Shown: positions 7,574-16,338, counted from the first letter of the stretch. The stretch is DNA of 64,000 nt from GCA-2731375 sp964344935 (GCA_964344935.1 CAYFPL010000002.1:496001-560000), one strand, 5' to 3'. Made by a program: numbers and translations. The notes: generated by a model from the letters alone, not told the origin.

Positions 7574-9988
7574 CTATTTCGCCGAGATCATGTTTGAGGC
7601 TATGCACTGCCGAATTTGGGCAACCGACTGTTCCGATAGGGTGATCAGTTGAGGAACCAGTTTGCTGGCGCGGTCATCATGCCCGCCTCTACACAACGCC
7701 TCTATTTCAGCTGCCAGCTCCTCGGCGCGGGCTGCCCCGAACTGTCCCAGTGCGCTTTTCAGGGAATGAACTTGCCGGCCCATCAACGTCAGGTCTCCCG
7801 CCTTAGCCGCATCGGCTACAACGTCGTTTCTTTTGAAAACGTCCGTGGCCAGGGTCGCGGACAGTCCGGAAAGACGTTCCCATCCAACCAGGTCGGCCAA
7901 TTCCCAGAGAAGTTCCTCCTTGAGGATTGGCGGCGTCCCGTCGACCGACGATGCAGCAATAGCTGGCACTTGTTTTGGGCTGTCCGTTTCGTCGTCAAGG
8001 TTCCTGGGCTTGATGCGTGCAAGCGCCGCCGAAAGCTCTCTTTTGTTGATCGGCTTGCCAACATAGTCATCCATGCCTGCCTGCAGGCAGGCCTCGCGGT
8101 CGCCACTCATGGCGTTGGCGGTCAATGCGACGATGGGAATGGCACCGATCCGGCCGGGAAGTTCACGAATTCGGCGCGCAGCCGCAAGGCCATCCATATT
8201 TGGCATTTGTACATCCATGAGTACCGCGTCATACGGCACCGAGGCGACGGCTGTCAGGGCCTCTACACCATCGGCGACAACATCGCAGTCGTGACCGGAA
8301 TTCTCCAAGATGGCCCGAATAATGGTTTGGTTGACGCGGTCGTCTTCGGCGACAAGAAGCCGCAATGGCCGAGCAACGATGTCACTTTCGCCAAAACGGC
8401 TGCGCTCTTGGATCAATGCGCCCACCTTTTCGGCGCTTCCCGGGCGGCAGCGTATCGTAAACCAGAATTGAGAACCTTCGCCTGGTTCGCTTTCCATTCC
8501 GATTTCGCCGCCCAGCAGCTTGCAAAGCTGCTCGCAAATGGACAAGCCGAGACCGGTGCCACCGTATTTGCGAGTGACTGAGTTGTCCGCCTGAGCAAAC
8601 TTTTCGAACAGCCTGGCCTGGCTTTCCCGGGCAATACCGATGCCCGTATCGGCGACGCAGATCCGCGTTTCCAGGCTGCCATCGTCATTGCTGTTTTGCG
8701 TCACGTGAATTGAGACGGAACCCTGTTCCGTGAACTTCGCGGCATTGCTGACCAGGTTGAATACGATCTGCTGCACCCGCGTCGGGTCCGTCAGTAGAAT
8801 TCGATTTACGTTCGGCGCGATGAGAACTTCGAAGGAAACTCCGCGCGCGGCAAATCTGGGTTGCCAAAGGCCAGCGACCGATTGAAGCATATCTTCCAGA
8901 TTGAAATGGATTTCCTCCAGATCGACCTTGCCGGCCTCAATCTTGGATAGATCGAGGATGTCATTGAGCAAAGTCAGCAGTAGGTCGCCCGAATCCGCGA
9001 TTTGCCGCGCATATCCACGCTGCTCTTCTGTGAGTTCCGTATCCAGGAGCAATCCGGCCATGCCAAGGACACCGTTCATCGGGGTGCGGATTTCGTGGCT
9101 CATGGATGCCAGAAAGGACGATTTGGCGTTGTTGGCTTCCTCAGCCGCCGCCAAGGCTTCACGCATGGCGATCTCCGCCTTGAACAAACGGGTGACGTCC
9201 GTCGACGTGGTCGCGGTGGAACCGTCCGGCAGGCGCTGATCACGTATCAGAATGCGCCGGCCATCCTGGCGCTCTATTTCAAATCCTTCGTTGCCTTCGC
9301 GATGCAGGCGCAATCGTTCCGCATACCAGCCCTCCGGATCGTCGCCGGCATCCGGATAGGCGCCCACGGCTAAACCGCCGCGTATGTGGTCTTCGAAATG
9401 GGTGCCGACCTCCACGAACTCGGAAAATGCCTTGTTGATTTCCCGGAACCTGCGATTGGCATACACAAGCCGATCCTGATCATCCCAAAGCACGAACAAA
9501 TCCTGTTGGTTCTCAATCGCGGACCTGAGCTGTTTAACCTGAGACTGTGCTGCGACCTCGGCGGTAATGTCCTTTCCCACGCCGCGATAGCCACGGAACT
9601 CGCCGTACGGACCGAATACCGGATGACCGCTTGTGCTCATCCATTGCACATCGGCGGCGCCGGCGCGCATGAAACGAAAGTCCTCGAACGGCTCCCTGCG
9701 GCGCAACAGTTCCAGATGGCTCAGCCACGTCGCCCCATCGATCGTGTCCGGACCACCAATCTCATCGCGCGTCTTGCCATATAGGTTTTCACGGTCAATT
9801 CCGGCGTACTTCTTTATGCTTTTGGTAACGTAGGTGAAGCGCAGTTCCGCATCCATCTCCCAAAACCAGCCGCCAATCTGGTCTGCGAAGTCCTCCACCA
9901 CTTCAGAAGATTTCCAGTGTTCGGAATCTCGAAACCCAAGGTTGATCTTTGTCCCTACGGGGTTGTTCCGCGGTTTCGCTTGATACAT
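7574..9988 (-). CDS. Hybrid sensor histidine kinase (PAS-PAS-HisKA-HATPase-REC-Hpt)
   Basis: 804 residues with no clear membrane segment, so probably cytoplasmic. Domains in order: PAS at ~33-145, PAS at ~155-268, HisKA with phospho-acceptor H298 in SMSHEIRTPMNG, HATPase with N415 (NLVSNAAKF) and the G boxes DTGIGI and GGTGLGLSI up to ~515, receiver domain ~540-660 with D592 (LMDVQMPNMDG) and K645, and Hpt domain ~690-800 with H741 (QVHSLKSALGQFG). It therefore carries a full intramolecular phosphorelay, and the output regulator is not adjacent. The input signal is unknown; PAS domains may bind a cofactor or small ligand. The 247-nt upstream region is AT-rich and probably holds its promoter. 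Confidence 0.92.
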   Translation of the reverse strand: MYQAKPRNNPVGTKINLGFRDSEHWKSSEVVEDFADQIGGWFWEMDAELRFTYVTKSIKKYAGIDRENLYGKTRDEIGGPDTIDGATWLSHLELLRRREPFEDFRFMRAGAADVQWMSTSGHPVFGPYGEFRGYRGVGKDITAEVAAQSQVKQLRSAIENQQDLFVLWDDQDRLVYANRRFREINKAFSEFVEVGTHFEDHIRGGLAVGAYPDAGDDPEGWYAERLRLHREGNEGFEIERQDGRRILIRDQRLPDGSTATTSTDVTRLFKAEIAMREALAAAEEANNAKSSFLASMSHEIRTPMNGVLGMAGLLLDTELTEEQRGYARQIADSGDLLLTLLNDILDLSKIEAGKVDLEEIHFNLEDMLQSVAGLWQPRFAARGVSFEVLIAPNVNRILLTDPTRVQQIVFNLVSNAAKFTEQGSVSIHVTQNSNDDGSLETRICVADTGIGIARESQARLFEKFAQADNSVTRKYGGTGLGLSICEQLCKLLGGEIGMESEPGEGSQFWFTIRCRPGSAEKVGALIQERSRFGESDIVARPLRLLVAEDDRVNQTIIRAILENSGHDCDVVADGVEALTAVASVPYDAVLMDVQMPNMDGLAAARRIRELPGRIGAIPIVALTANAMSGDREACLQAGMDDYVGKPINKRELSAALARIKPRNLDDETDSPKQVPAIAASSVDGTPPILKEELLWELADLVGWERLSGLSATLATDVFKRNDVVADAAKAGDLTLMGRQVHSLKSALGQFGAARAEELAAEIEALCRGGHDDRASKLVPQLITLSEQSVAQIRQCIASNMISAK

Positions 9989-10192
9989 TTCGCCGCCTAT
10001 TTCAGATACGGGTCATCAAGAACTTCTGCTTGTCGCCCCCCAAACAACAGTCGCCCAATCAATAATTCCGATATTGCGAGCGTATTTGTTAACAGAAGAT
10101 TACTTAGTTAACGAAAATGATAATCAATTTTGGTTGACCTTTGTTTTACCAACTAGGGGCAGTTTTGTGCCGCAATCGGCCACAATTGGGAA
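9989..10192. promoter_or_regulatory. AT-rich intergenic region upstream of the hybrid kinase
   Basis: A non-coding stretch distinctly richer in A+T than its surroundings. It contains two GTTAAC copies (10088-10093 and 10107-10112) 19 bp apart and a GATAATCA stretch near 10119. It likely holds the promoter of the minus-strand kinase. I cannot assign a specific regulator. Confidence 0.4.
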
Positions 10193-10218
10193 GCGACGGC
10201 GGATGAATCCGCCGTCGC
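10193..10218 (-). terminator. Hairpin downstream of the AhpD-like gene
   Basis: A perfect 11-bp stem GCGACGGCGGA / TCCGCCGTCGC with the loop TGAA, beginning 17 nt after the minus-strand stop at 10236. The following sequence has only a short T stretch, so it is terminator-like but not canonical. Confidence 0.6.
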
Positions 10219-10235
10219 CACCGTTATGCTAACTG

Positions 10236-11396
10236 CTACGCCAACAGTACGCCCGCTTGGGAGGCTGCATTCGGTTGTCCAGCGACCGAAGATGTCGATA
10301 CCGGTTCGAAAACTGGCAGATCTTCGGTCCTTTCAACAACTAGCTGGATAAACCGCCGGGCGCCGGCGAAAGATGCCCAGGCCAGAATGCAAATGAATTG
10401 TTCTTCATCCCGGCAAGCGTGAAGCACCGCTTCTGCCATGCCTTCATCCACTTGGTAGGGCGCTTTGGCCAATACGATTGCCAACTCAGCAATATGCCGG
10501 TCATGGCCATCCAGGGGTTCGACTTCGGATTTCACCCATGAACGGCTTATGGGAACCTGTTCTCCTTGCCAGGCGTTCAGGGACGCTTCCACGATATCCT
10601 TTGTATTTTGGGAAATCACGGACGCCGATTCATTTTCGACAGCAGCCGCCCATCTCGCCAGTGCGTCGGCCACCCGGGGATTGGCCCTGGCCCAGACCAT
10701 ATCATTCGGCAAGGTCGCAGGAGGTAGGAGATCGAGGGCACGCCCCGGTTCGAGCGGTGTCTGACGTGTAACCTCAAGTTCCGAGCCGAAAACGCGCAAC
10801 GCCTTTGCTTTGACCGCCTGTAGACCAAAGGGCGCATTAACCGGTGAATCAGACATGACCACATGGCTGAAACGGTTGATATCGCTCATGGCCATCAATG
10901 TGCCAAGCACTTCCGGCAACTGTTCCGCGCTGAATGGGGTCGCCGGCACCACCCTGTTGCTGGGATCAGCTATTGCACGCACCCATTCCAGGCGCCGGCG
11001 CAGCAACGGGTCGGTATCGGCAAGATCGCCCTGCACGAAAATATCGGCGGCGGCTTCATGTTCGCCACCCGCATGGACAAGGCTTACCAGCATGTCCTCG
11101 CAATAGGGACAATCGTTGAGTTGGGAGAGTACCGCGCAGATGGCATCCTTCGTCGTCCGGTCGACCTTATCCTCAACCAGCATGCTCTCGCGGCCAGCGG
11201 TCCAAATGCCGGCCATGATTTCCGGCACCTTGGAACGGCTGGTCAGTGAACCGTTGATGAAGAAATCTTCCTGGATCATGTCATAGACCCGCTTGGCAAG
11301 ACCGTCGGCTTCGTTTTTTGCCAACGCCGTTACATAGCGCATGGTTTTCGTCGACATACGGTCGAATAGCCAGAACCTGAAATTTTGAGGCAACAT
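10236..11396 (-). CDS. AhpD-like/carboxymuconolactone decarboxylase-family protein
   Basis: 386 residues. The region around 75-110 contains the redox motif C96-P-Y-C99 (SQLNDCPYCEDML), as in AhpD-type alkylhydroperoxidases. A C-terminal second half (~220-340) looks like another, Cys-poor copy of the all-helical CMD fold (KDIVEASLNAW, RHIAELAIVLAKAPYQVDEG). It is about twice the usual AhpD length, so the protein may be a two-domain relative. Its activity could be peroxide or thiol redox chemistry, but this is inferred. The start at 11396 has AAGGAG 7-8 nt upstream. It is divergent from an HxlR-family regulator and the intergenic region carries two similar dyads. Confidence 0.75.
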   Translation of the reverse strand: MLPQNFRFWLFDRMSTKTMRYVTALAKNEADGLAKRVYDMIQEDFFINGSLTSRSKVPEIMAGIWTAGRESMLVEDKVDRTTKDAICAVLSQLNDCPYCEDMLVSLVHAGGEHEAAADIFVQGDLADTDPLLRRRLEWVRAIADPSNRVVPATPFSAEQLPEVLGTLMAMSDINRFSHVVMSDSPVNAPFGLQAVKAKALRVFGSELEVTRQTPLEPGRALDLLPPATLPNDMVWARANPRVADALARWAAAVENESASVISQNTKDIVEASLNAWQGEQVPISRSWVKSEVEPLDGHDRHIAELAIVLAKAPYQVDEGMAEAVLHACRDEEQFICILAWASFAGARRFIQLVVERTEDLPVFEPVSTSSVAGQPNAASQAGVLLA

Positions 11397-11459
11397 TGTT
11401 CATCTCCTTGGGCATTGTCTTCGATGCACCGAGATGTATGAAGGCTGGTGCGGACATCT

Positions 11460-11476
11460 AGTTCAAAATTTGTACT
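11460..11476. promoter_or_regulatory. Operator-like dyad 1 (AhpD-like/HxlR intergenic)
   Basis: AGTTCAAAATTTGTACT is a near-palindrome (7 of 8 arm positions pair). It matches the second dyad at 11577-11593 at 13 of 17 positions and lies 64 nt upstream of the AhpD-like start. It probably binds the adjacent HxlR-family regulator. Confidence 0.5.
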
Positions 11477-11572
11477 CAATGCAGTCCATATTACGAATAA
11501 TGAAAATATTCGAATTGCATTAACCCATTATAATTAAACAAGTTATTCGCGATCCGTAGGCGAAAACCATGA

Positions 11573-11597
11573 AGCTAGTACAAAGATTATACTAGCT
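11573..11597. promoter_or_regulatory. Operator-like dyad 2 (AhpD-like/HxlR intergenic)
   Basis: Perfect 8-bp arms AGCTAGTA (11573-11580) and TACTAGCT (11590-11597) with a 9-nt spacer. The core 11577-11593 resembles dyad 1. Its position 31 nt before the HxlR-type start fits autoregulation. Confidence 0.55.
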
Positions 11598-11628
11598 AAT
11601 TTTGGCGTCATCCTATAGCTTCTCGATC

Positions 11629-12315
11629 ATGAGCGGCTATGGTCAATTTTGCCCTATCGCGAAGGCTTCCGAGATCCTCGGCGAGCGCTGGACCCATTTG
11701 ATCATTCGGGAACTTGGCGCCGGCAGCAATGCCTTTAACGACCTGCGCAAGGGATTGCCGCAAATTTCGCCATCCCTGCTATCGAGCCGGTTGAAGTCGC
11801 TGGAGGCGGCCGGCGTGGTCAGCCGCACCGAATTGAATGGCGGTGTCCGCTATCATCTGACCGAGGCGGGGCGGGAATTGAAGCCTATCATTCTACAGAT
11901 GGGAATCTGGGGCCACCGTTGGGCACGGAGCAAATTGACCAGGGACGACCTCGATCCCTCACTGCTCATGTGGGACATCCACAGAACCATGAATGCGGCC
12001 TATTTTGCAGCGGAAAGGACGACCCTCTATTTCGAATTCAGCGACTATTCTACGCACCACCGGCGTTGGTGGCTGCTTGTCGAGGACGGCGAGGTCGACG
12101 TCTGCATGAAGGACCCCGGCTACCAGATCGATCTGGAGTTGCTGACCGACGTCCGAACACTGACGGGTGTGTGGATGGGAGACGTCGATTTGGGCCAAGC
12201 CTTGCGGGACCGCCGCATTCGTTTGTCCGGTGCGCCCGAATTGATGCGGGACATCGGAACCTGGCTGGGCCGAAACTATTTCGCTGATATCCCGCCGGCC
12301 AAGACATCAGCCTGA
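11629..12315 (+). CDS. HxlR-family winged-helix transcriptional regulator
   Basis: 228 residues with the HxlR-type winged helix in the first ~100 (FCPIAKASEILGERWTHLIIREL, FNDLRKGLPQISPSLLSSRLKSLE). C8 lies at the position used as a redox sensor in several HxlR-family members. The C-terminal ~120 residues form an extra domain not present in the shortest HxlR proteins, possibly for ligand binding. The start is ATG 11629; an in-frame TTG at 11602 is possible, but there is no clear ribosome site for either. It is divergent from the AhpD-like gene, so that gene and itself are its likely targets. Confidence 0.85.
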   Translation: MSGYGQFCPIAKASEILGERWTHLIIRELGAGSNAFNDLRKGLPQISPSLLSSRLKSLEAAGVVSRTELNGGVRYHLTEAGRELKPIILQMGIWGHRWARSKLTRDDLDPSLLMWDIHRTMNAAYFAAERTTLYFEFSDYSTHHRRWWLLVEDGEVDVCMKDPGYQIDLELLTDVRTLTGVWMGDVDLGQALRDRRIRLSGAPELMRDIGTWLGRNYFADIPPAKTSA

Positions 12316-12329
12316 ACCCATCGATCGAT

Positions 12330-12515
12330 TCACGCAGCCTCGAACCTAGCCTTGTTCTCGGCCATCCATCTTTGCCGATCCTCGTCTGTATGACTGGGAT
12401 CGCTCATGAAATCGGCGTGCGCCTGCATGTAATGGGGGCGGAGGGCTTGCATCCATTCCTCAAACGTCTCGCCTGATGCCGTCGCCTCGCATAGATCGCA
12501 TTTCAGCGTTTTCAT
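12330..12515 (-). CDS. Small protein with a C2H2-like zinc-binding pattern
   Basis: A 61-residue protein starting MKTLKCDLCEATASGETFEE. The arrangement C6-x2-C9 followed by H32-x4-H37 (RPHYMQAH) resembles a single C2H2 zinc finger. The rest is acidic and charged (SDPSHTDEDRQRWMAENKARF). I do not recognise a named family. An upstream TTG at 12533 is in frame, but ATG 12515 is the better start. It is convergent with the HxlR gene, with only 14 nt between the stops. Confidence 0.65.
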   Translation of the reverse strand: MKTLKCDLCEATASGETFEEWMQALRPHYMQAHADFMSDPSHTDEDRQRWMAENKARFEAA

Positions 12516-12580
12516 GTTTCTGGCCCCACTCAATATTTCGATTGTAAAGTCTACACAAAGCCTGGATCGGTGACAGGATT

Positions 12581-13357
12581 TCAGCCCGACGGATAGCGAC
12601 CCACGCCCCAGCCGCCGTCGACAGCGAGGACCTGGCCGGTGATGAAGGACGCTTCGTCGGAACAGAGGAAGGCTACTGCCCTGGCAATGTCTTCGGGCCG
12701 GCCAACCCGTTGCAACGGCGTGTCGTCCAGCATGCGTTGCTGCACGGTCCCCTGCTGATGAAGGCGGGCTTGGGTCATGGGTGTTTCGATCAGTCCGGGT
12801 GCGATTGAATTGACGCGAATGCCCTGGGGACCGAATTCCGCCGCCATCTGGCGGGTCAATCCGTTCAAAGCCGCCTTGGCCAGGGCATAGGCGGCGGCAC
12901 CGGGCGTGCCAAACAGAGCGAAGACCGATGAGATGTTCAAGATTGCACCACCTTCATTCGACATGGCGCGGACGGCAGCGCGGGAGAGTTCATAAACGGC
13001 ACGGATATTAATGTCCGTCATGCGGGTCAGTTCGTCGGGATCGGGATCCAGGATGGAGCGGGCCTGCCCCACACCGGCATTGTTGACCAGTATCCGCCAC
13101 GGCGTTGCGGCACCCTGGGCCACCGCCGCGACCCGAGCTGCCGCGCCATCCGCCGTCAAATCAACGCATAAGGTCGTGACGGTACCGCCGCCCGCCTCCG
13201 CCTTCAGGCTCTCCAGCCCGTCCCCGTCGCGATCCACAGCCAGGACATGGGCGCCGCGCACCGCCAACTTTTGGGCAGTGGCGCGGCCGATGCCCGAGGC
13301 GGCCCCGGTCACTACCGCCAATCGGCCATCCGTGAACTCATAGGCATCGGCGTCCAT
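12581..13357 (-). CDS. SDR-family NAD(P)-dependent oxidoreductase
   Basis: A 258-residue classical short-chain dehydrogenase. It has the cofactor motif TGAASGIG at ~17-24, NNAG at ~91, a catalytic-type Ser in LNISS and the Y-x3-K pair in YALAKAALNG. The C-terminal VLAVDGGWGVGRYPSG is typical of FabG-like or sugar/alcohol dehydrogenases. The substrate cannot be set from sequence. It stands alone between a small zinc-finger-like gene and divergent lepA. Confidence 0.9.
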   Translation of the reverse strand: MDADAYEFTDGRLAVVTGAASGIGRATAQKLAVRGAHVLAVDRDGDGLESLKAEAGGGTVTTLCVDLTADGAAARVAAVAQGAATPWRILVNNAGVGQARSILDPDPDELTRMTDINIRAVYELSRAAVRAMSNEGGAILNISSVFALFGTPGAAAYALAKAALNGLTRQMAAEFGPQGIRVNSIAPGLIETPMTQARLHQQGTVQQRMLDDTPLQRVGRPEDIARAVAFLCSDEASFITGQVLAVDGGWGVGRYPSG

Positions 13358-13439
13358 GGCAAACTCTCCTTAACTCTGTTGGGACACACTATAGCAAGCT
13401 ATCGACGCCCTGGCCCGGCAGTGCTAAAAGCGCCCCGCA

Positions 13440-15239
13440 ATGACAGATTTGAAGCATATTCGGAATTTTTCGATCATCGCCCATATCGACCATGGCAAGT
13501 CCACCCTGGCCGATCGCATGATTGAGTTTTGCGGCGGCCTTGAGAGCCGGGAGATGCAGGAACAGGTCCTCGATTCCATGGACCTGGAGCGTGAGCGCGG
13601 CATCACCATCAAGGCCCAGACCGTGCGCCTGAATTACCAGGCCAAGGACGGCGAAAACTATACTTTGAACCTGATCGACACGCCGGGCCATGTGGATTTC
13701 GCCTACGAGGTCAACCGCTCCCTCGCGGCCTGCGAAGGCTCGCTGTTGGTAGTGGACGCCTCCCAGGGTGTAGAGGCGCAGACCCTGGCCAATGTCTATC
13801 AGGCTATTGATAACGATCATGAAATCGTCCCCGTCTTGAACAAGATCGACCTGCCTGCGGCAGAGCCCGAACGGGTACAGGCGCAGATCGAGGATGTAAT
13901 CGGCATCGATGCTTCGGACGCCATCCAGACCTCGGCCAAGTCCGGCATCGGCATTGAAGAAGTATTAGAAGCCCTGGTCGAACGGCTGCCGCCGCCCGAA
14001 GGCGAAGAGGATGCTCCTCTGCAAGCACTTCTGGTCGACAGTTGGTACGACGCTTATCTCGGCGTCATTGTGCTGGTGCGGGTTATCCATGGCCGCCTGA
14101 ACAAAGGCATGCGCGTGCGGCTGATGGCGACAGGCAGCCATCACCTGGTGGAACAGGTGGGTGTCTTTACCCCGAAGCTTGAGAAAACCGGCACCCTGGG
14201 CCCTGGCGAACTGGGCTATTTCACCGCCTCTATAAAGGATGTTTCGGAAACCCGGGTCGGCGACACCCTGACCGATGACCGCAACCCGACGGCGGAGGCG
14301 TTGGAAGGCTTCAAACCGGCGGTGCCGGTGGTGTTTTGCGGGCTGTTTCCGGTCGATGCGGCGGACTTCGAGGATTTGCGGGAGAGCCTGGCACGGCTGA
14401 AACTGAACGACGCCAGTTTCGAATACGAGACCGAGAGTTCAGCTGCCTTGGGCTTCGGATTCCGCTGCGGGTTTCTGGGTCTGCTGCATATGGAGATCAT
14501 CCAGCAGCGCCTGGAACGGGAATTCAATCTCGATCTGATTACCACCGCCCCCAGCGTAATCTACCAGGTCTATATGACCGACGGCGGCATGGCGGAGATC
14601 CACAATCCCGTGGACTTGCCGGACCCAGTTCATATCGACCGGATCGAGGAACCCTGGATCAAGGCCACGATCCTGGTGCCCGACGATTATCTTGGCCCAG
14701 TGCTGAAGCTGTGCGAGGAGCGGCGCGGTGAGCAGGTGAACCTCACATATGCCGGCAACCGTGCCATGGTGCAGTACGAACTGCCGCTGAATGAAGTGGT
14801 GTTCGATTTCTACGACCGCCTGAAATCCGTTTCCCGCGGCTATGCCTCGTTCGACTACGAACTGGTGGATTACCGCCCCGAACGGCTGGTGAAAATGTCA
14901 ATCCTGGTCAATCACGAGCCCGTCGATGCCCTGGCCATGATCGTGCATGCCGGCCGCGCCGACCAACGGGGCCGGGCTTTGTGCGAGCGGCTGAAGGATC
15001 TGATCCCCAGGCAATTGTTCGCCATCGCCATTCAGGCCGCCATCGGGGGCCGCATCATCGCCCGCGAGACCGTACGCGCGTTGCGCAAGGACGTGATCGC
15101 CAAGTGCTATGGCGGCGACGTCAGCCGCAAGCGCAAATTGCTGGAGAAGCAGAAGAAGGGCAAGAAACGCATGCGCACCTTCGGAAAAGTCGAAATTCCA
15201 CAAGAGGCCTTCATCGCTGCCCTGAGAACCGGCGAATAG
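13440..15239 (+). CDS. lepA: Elongation factor 4 (LepA), ribosome back-translocation GTPase
   Basis: 599 residues, the normal LepA length. The G1 motif is AHIDHGKST (~16-24), followed by G3 (DTPGHVDF) and G4 (NKID). The unique LepA C-terminal domain ends KKRMRTFGKVEIPQEAFIAAL. The protein binds stalled ribosomes and helps translation under ionic or other stress. The start ATG at 13440 is followed by the family-typical KHIRNFSIIAHIDHG. Confidence 0.97.
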   Translation: MTDLKHIRNFSIIAHIDHGKSTLADRMIEFCGGLESREMQEQVLDSMDLERERGITIKAQTVRLNYQAKDGENYTLNLIDTPGHVDFAYEVNRSLAACEGSLLVVDASQGVEAQTLANVYQAIDNDHEIVPVLNKIDLPAAEPERVQAQIEDVIGIDASDAIQTSAKSGIGIEEVLEALVERLPPPEGEEDAPLQALLVDSWYDAYLGVIVLVRVIHGRLNKGMRVRLMATGSHHLVEQVGVFTPKLEKTGTLGPGELGYFTASIKDVSETRVGDTLTDDRNPTAEALEGFKPAVPVVFCGLFPVDAADFEDLRESLARLKLNDASFEYETESSAALGFGFRCGFLGLLHMEIIQQRLEREFNLDLITTAPSVIYQVYMTDGGMAEIHNPVDLPDPVHIDRIEEPWIKATILVPDDYLGPVLKLCEERRGEQVNLTYAGNRAMVQYELPLNEVVFDFYDRLKSVSRGYASFDYELVDYRPERLVKMSILVNHEPVDALAMIVHAGRADQRGRALCERLKDLIPRQLFAIAIQAAIGGRIIARETVRALRKDVIAKCYGGDVSRKRKLLEKQKKGKKRMRTFGKVEIPQEAFIAALRTGE

Positions 15240-15261
15240 ACCGCCAATCTCTTTGGATTTG

Positions 15262-15582
15262 TCACGAAAATGAGCGACGCCGGCGTTTGCGTCGGCATAA
15301 CAAAAGCAGAAAAACGGCCGGAATCAACGATACCAGCCAGGCCGGCCATTGCAGCAATTCGATAATACCCGGGTCCCAGATGGTTGGGTGCAGATGGCGT
15401 TGCACCACCGCCTGCATCAAATTGAGGCTGCCCCGATCAAGATCGTACCACACCTGGCCCAGGGCCAAGGGCTGCCAGGCACCGCTTTCAAGCGACGCGA
15501 CGATCTCCGCGCCACCCGCCAAGCACGTGAGCACCAGCAACAGCCAACCCAGAATCCGGCCCGCGATCTTGATCCTGTTCAT
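15262..15582 (-). CDS. Small two-pass membrane protein of unknown function
   Basis: 106 residues. A hydrophobic helix lies at ~8-29 (GRILGWLLLVLTCLAGGAEI) and a second at ~80-95 (WLVSLIPAVFLLLL), with a strongly basic tail (CRRKRRRR). The ~45-residue segment between them (WYDLDRGSLNLMQAVVQRHL) would lie in the periplasm. It resembles small conserved alphaproteobacterial hypotheticals, with no known role. It is convergent with lepA. Confidence 0.7.
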   Translation of the reverse strand: MNRIKIAGRILGWLLLVLTCLAGGAEIVASLESGAWQPLALGQVWYDLDRGSLNLMQAVVQRHLHPTIWDPGIIELLQWPAWLVSLIPAVFLLLLCRRKRRRRSFS

Positions 15583-15727
15583 CGCACCGACTGTCCCATT
15601 TGGCGCCCTCGTCCGGGGCCTCGCGGGCGATCATCAGGAAATCCAAGAGTCGTGTCAATTTGTTCCCCATCTCCATATTGCCGAACCGGTGAATTCTCAC
15701 TATGTTCAGCCGCGAAAATACATGACC

Positions 15728-15817
15728 GGAGGGGTGGCCGAGTGGTTGAAGGCGCACGCCTGGAAAGTGTGTATACGGGAAACCGTATCGAGGGTTCGAA
15801 TCCCTCTCCCTCCGCCA
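15728..15817 (+). tRNA. tRNA-Ser (anticodon GGA)
   Basis: A class II tRNA with a long variable arm. The 7-bp acceptor stem pairs GGAGGGG with TCCCTCC, the anticodon loop contains CTGGAAA, and the variable-arm stem is ATACGG/CCGTAT. The T-arm is GAGGG-TTCGAAT-CCCTC, and the discriminator G73 (15814) is followed by an encoded CCA (15815-15817). It reads UCC and UCU. This is an ordinary serine tRNA and not tRNA-Sec. Confidence 0.95.
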
Positions 15818-16049
15818 TCTCCTGACCATCCAAAACCATTACATATCAAGCAATTCGGCGGTGCCGGTTTGCCGAAATTCGGTCGCCTTCTGCAAGTTTC
15901 ATGGGTCCATGTTGTTAGGAGTTCACGCCTGCATGGGACGTACCGGCGGACAACCTGGATGCTTCTTGATCCTGGTGCTTTTCGCCGCGGCTCAGTCATT
16001 TATTTGCGTGACGCGCGGCAGGACCCGGCAGGAAACGCACAAGGCAAAA

Positions 16050-16089
16050 TTGTTCCAAGTTCGGGCAAAATTTTCCCAATTTGAAACAA
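16050..16089. promoter_or_regulatory. Imperfect dyad, possible enhancer-binding-protein site
   Basis: TTGTTCCAAGTTCGGG (from 16050) and CCCAATTTGAAACAA (to 16089) pair imperfectly (two mismatches and one extra base) around a short A/T centre. It lies about 60-100 bp upstream of the sigma-54 match, where upstream activator sites usually sit. Assignment is by position only. Confidence 0.35.
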
Positions 16090-16149
16090 CGATCCATTCC
16101 CTATCGGAAAAAATCATATCTTTTCAATTGGTTCGGCGCATGGCCAATT

Positions 16150-16165
16150 TGGCACATAGCTTGCA
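16150..16165 (+). promoter_or_regulatory. Sigma-54 (RpoN) type promoter
   Basis: TGGCAC-ATAGC-TTGCA matches the -24/-12 consensus TGGCAC-N5-TTGCW exactly in both boxes and spacing. Transcription would begin near 16176. The next clear gene is the His-rich RTX gene ~265 nt downstream. Confidence 0.65.
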
Positions 16166-16313
16166 ACCATTTGGACGGACCTGGCGGGTCGAATGAAACC
16201 AAGAAACAGGGAGATCCAGATGCTTTGACCAAAGATGTACGAAGTTTATGTCGATTTACACTGCATTCGTTTCAGTGTATTAGGTTCGCATCTCAACACA
16301 TCCACCTAACTTG

Positions 16314-16330
16314 TTGTGTCGGTTACACAA
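16314..16330. promoter_or_regulatory. Palindrome upstream of the RTX gene
   Basis: TTGTGTCGGTTACACAA has perfect 6-bp arms with a 5-nt spacer. It is adjacent to the CRP-like palindrome and could bind a dimeric regulator. Confidence 0.4.
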
Positions 16331-16338
16331 TCCGTGTC

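Noticed and set aside
10088..10112. Two GTTAAC sites considered as a CtrA box
   Set aside because: The spacing between TTAA cores is 15 nt rather than 7.
15728..15817. Class II tRNA considered as tRNA-Sec because of the selenoproteins
   Set aside because: The acceptor stem is 7 bp and the anticodon is GGA, so it is tRNA-Ser, not the 8-bp, UCA-anticodon tRNA-Sec.
15488..15829. Minus-strand frames across tRNA-Ser and the small membrane gene
   Set aside because: They read through the tRNA and overlap the better-supported 106-aa membrane protein. A segment starting MEMGNKLTRLLDFL looks protein-like, but most of the frame is out of phase with the real gene.
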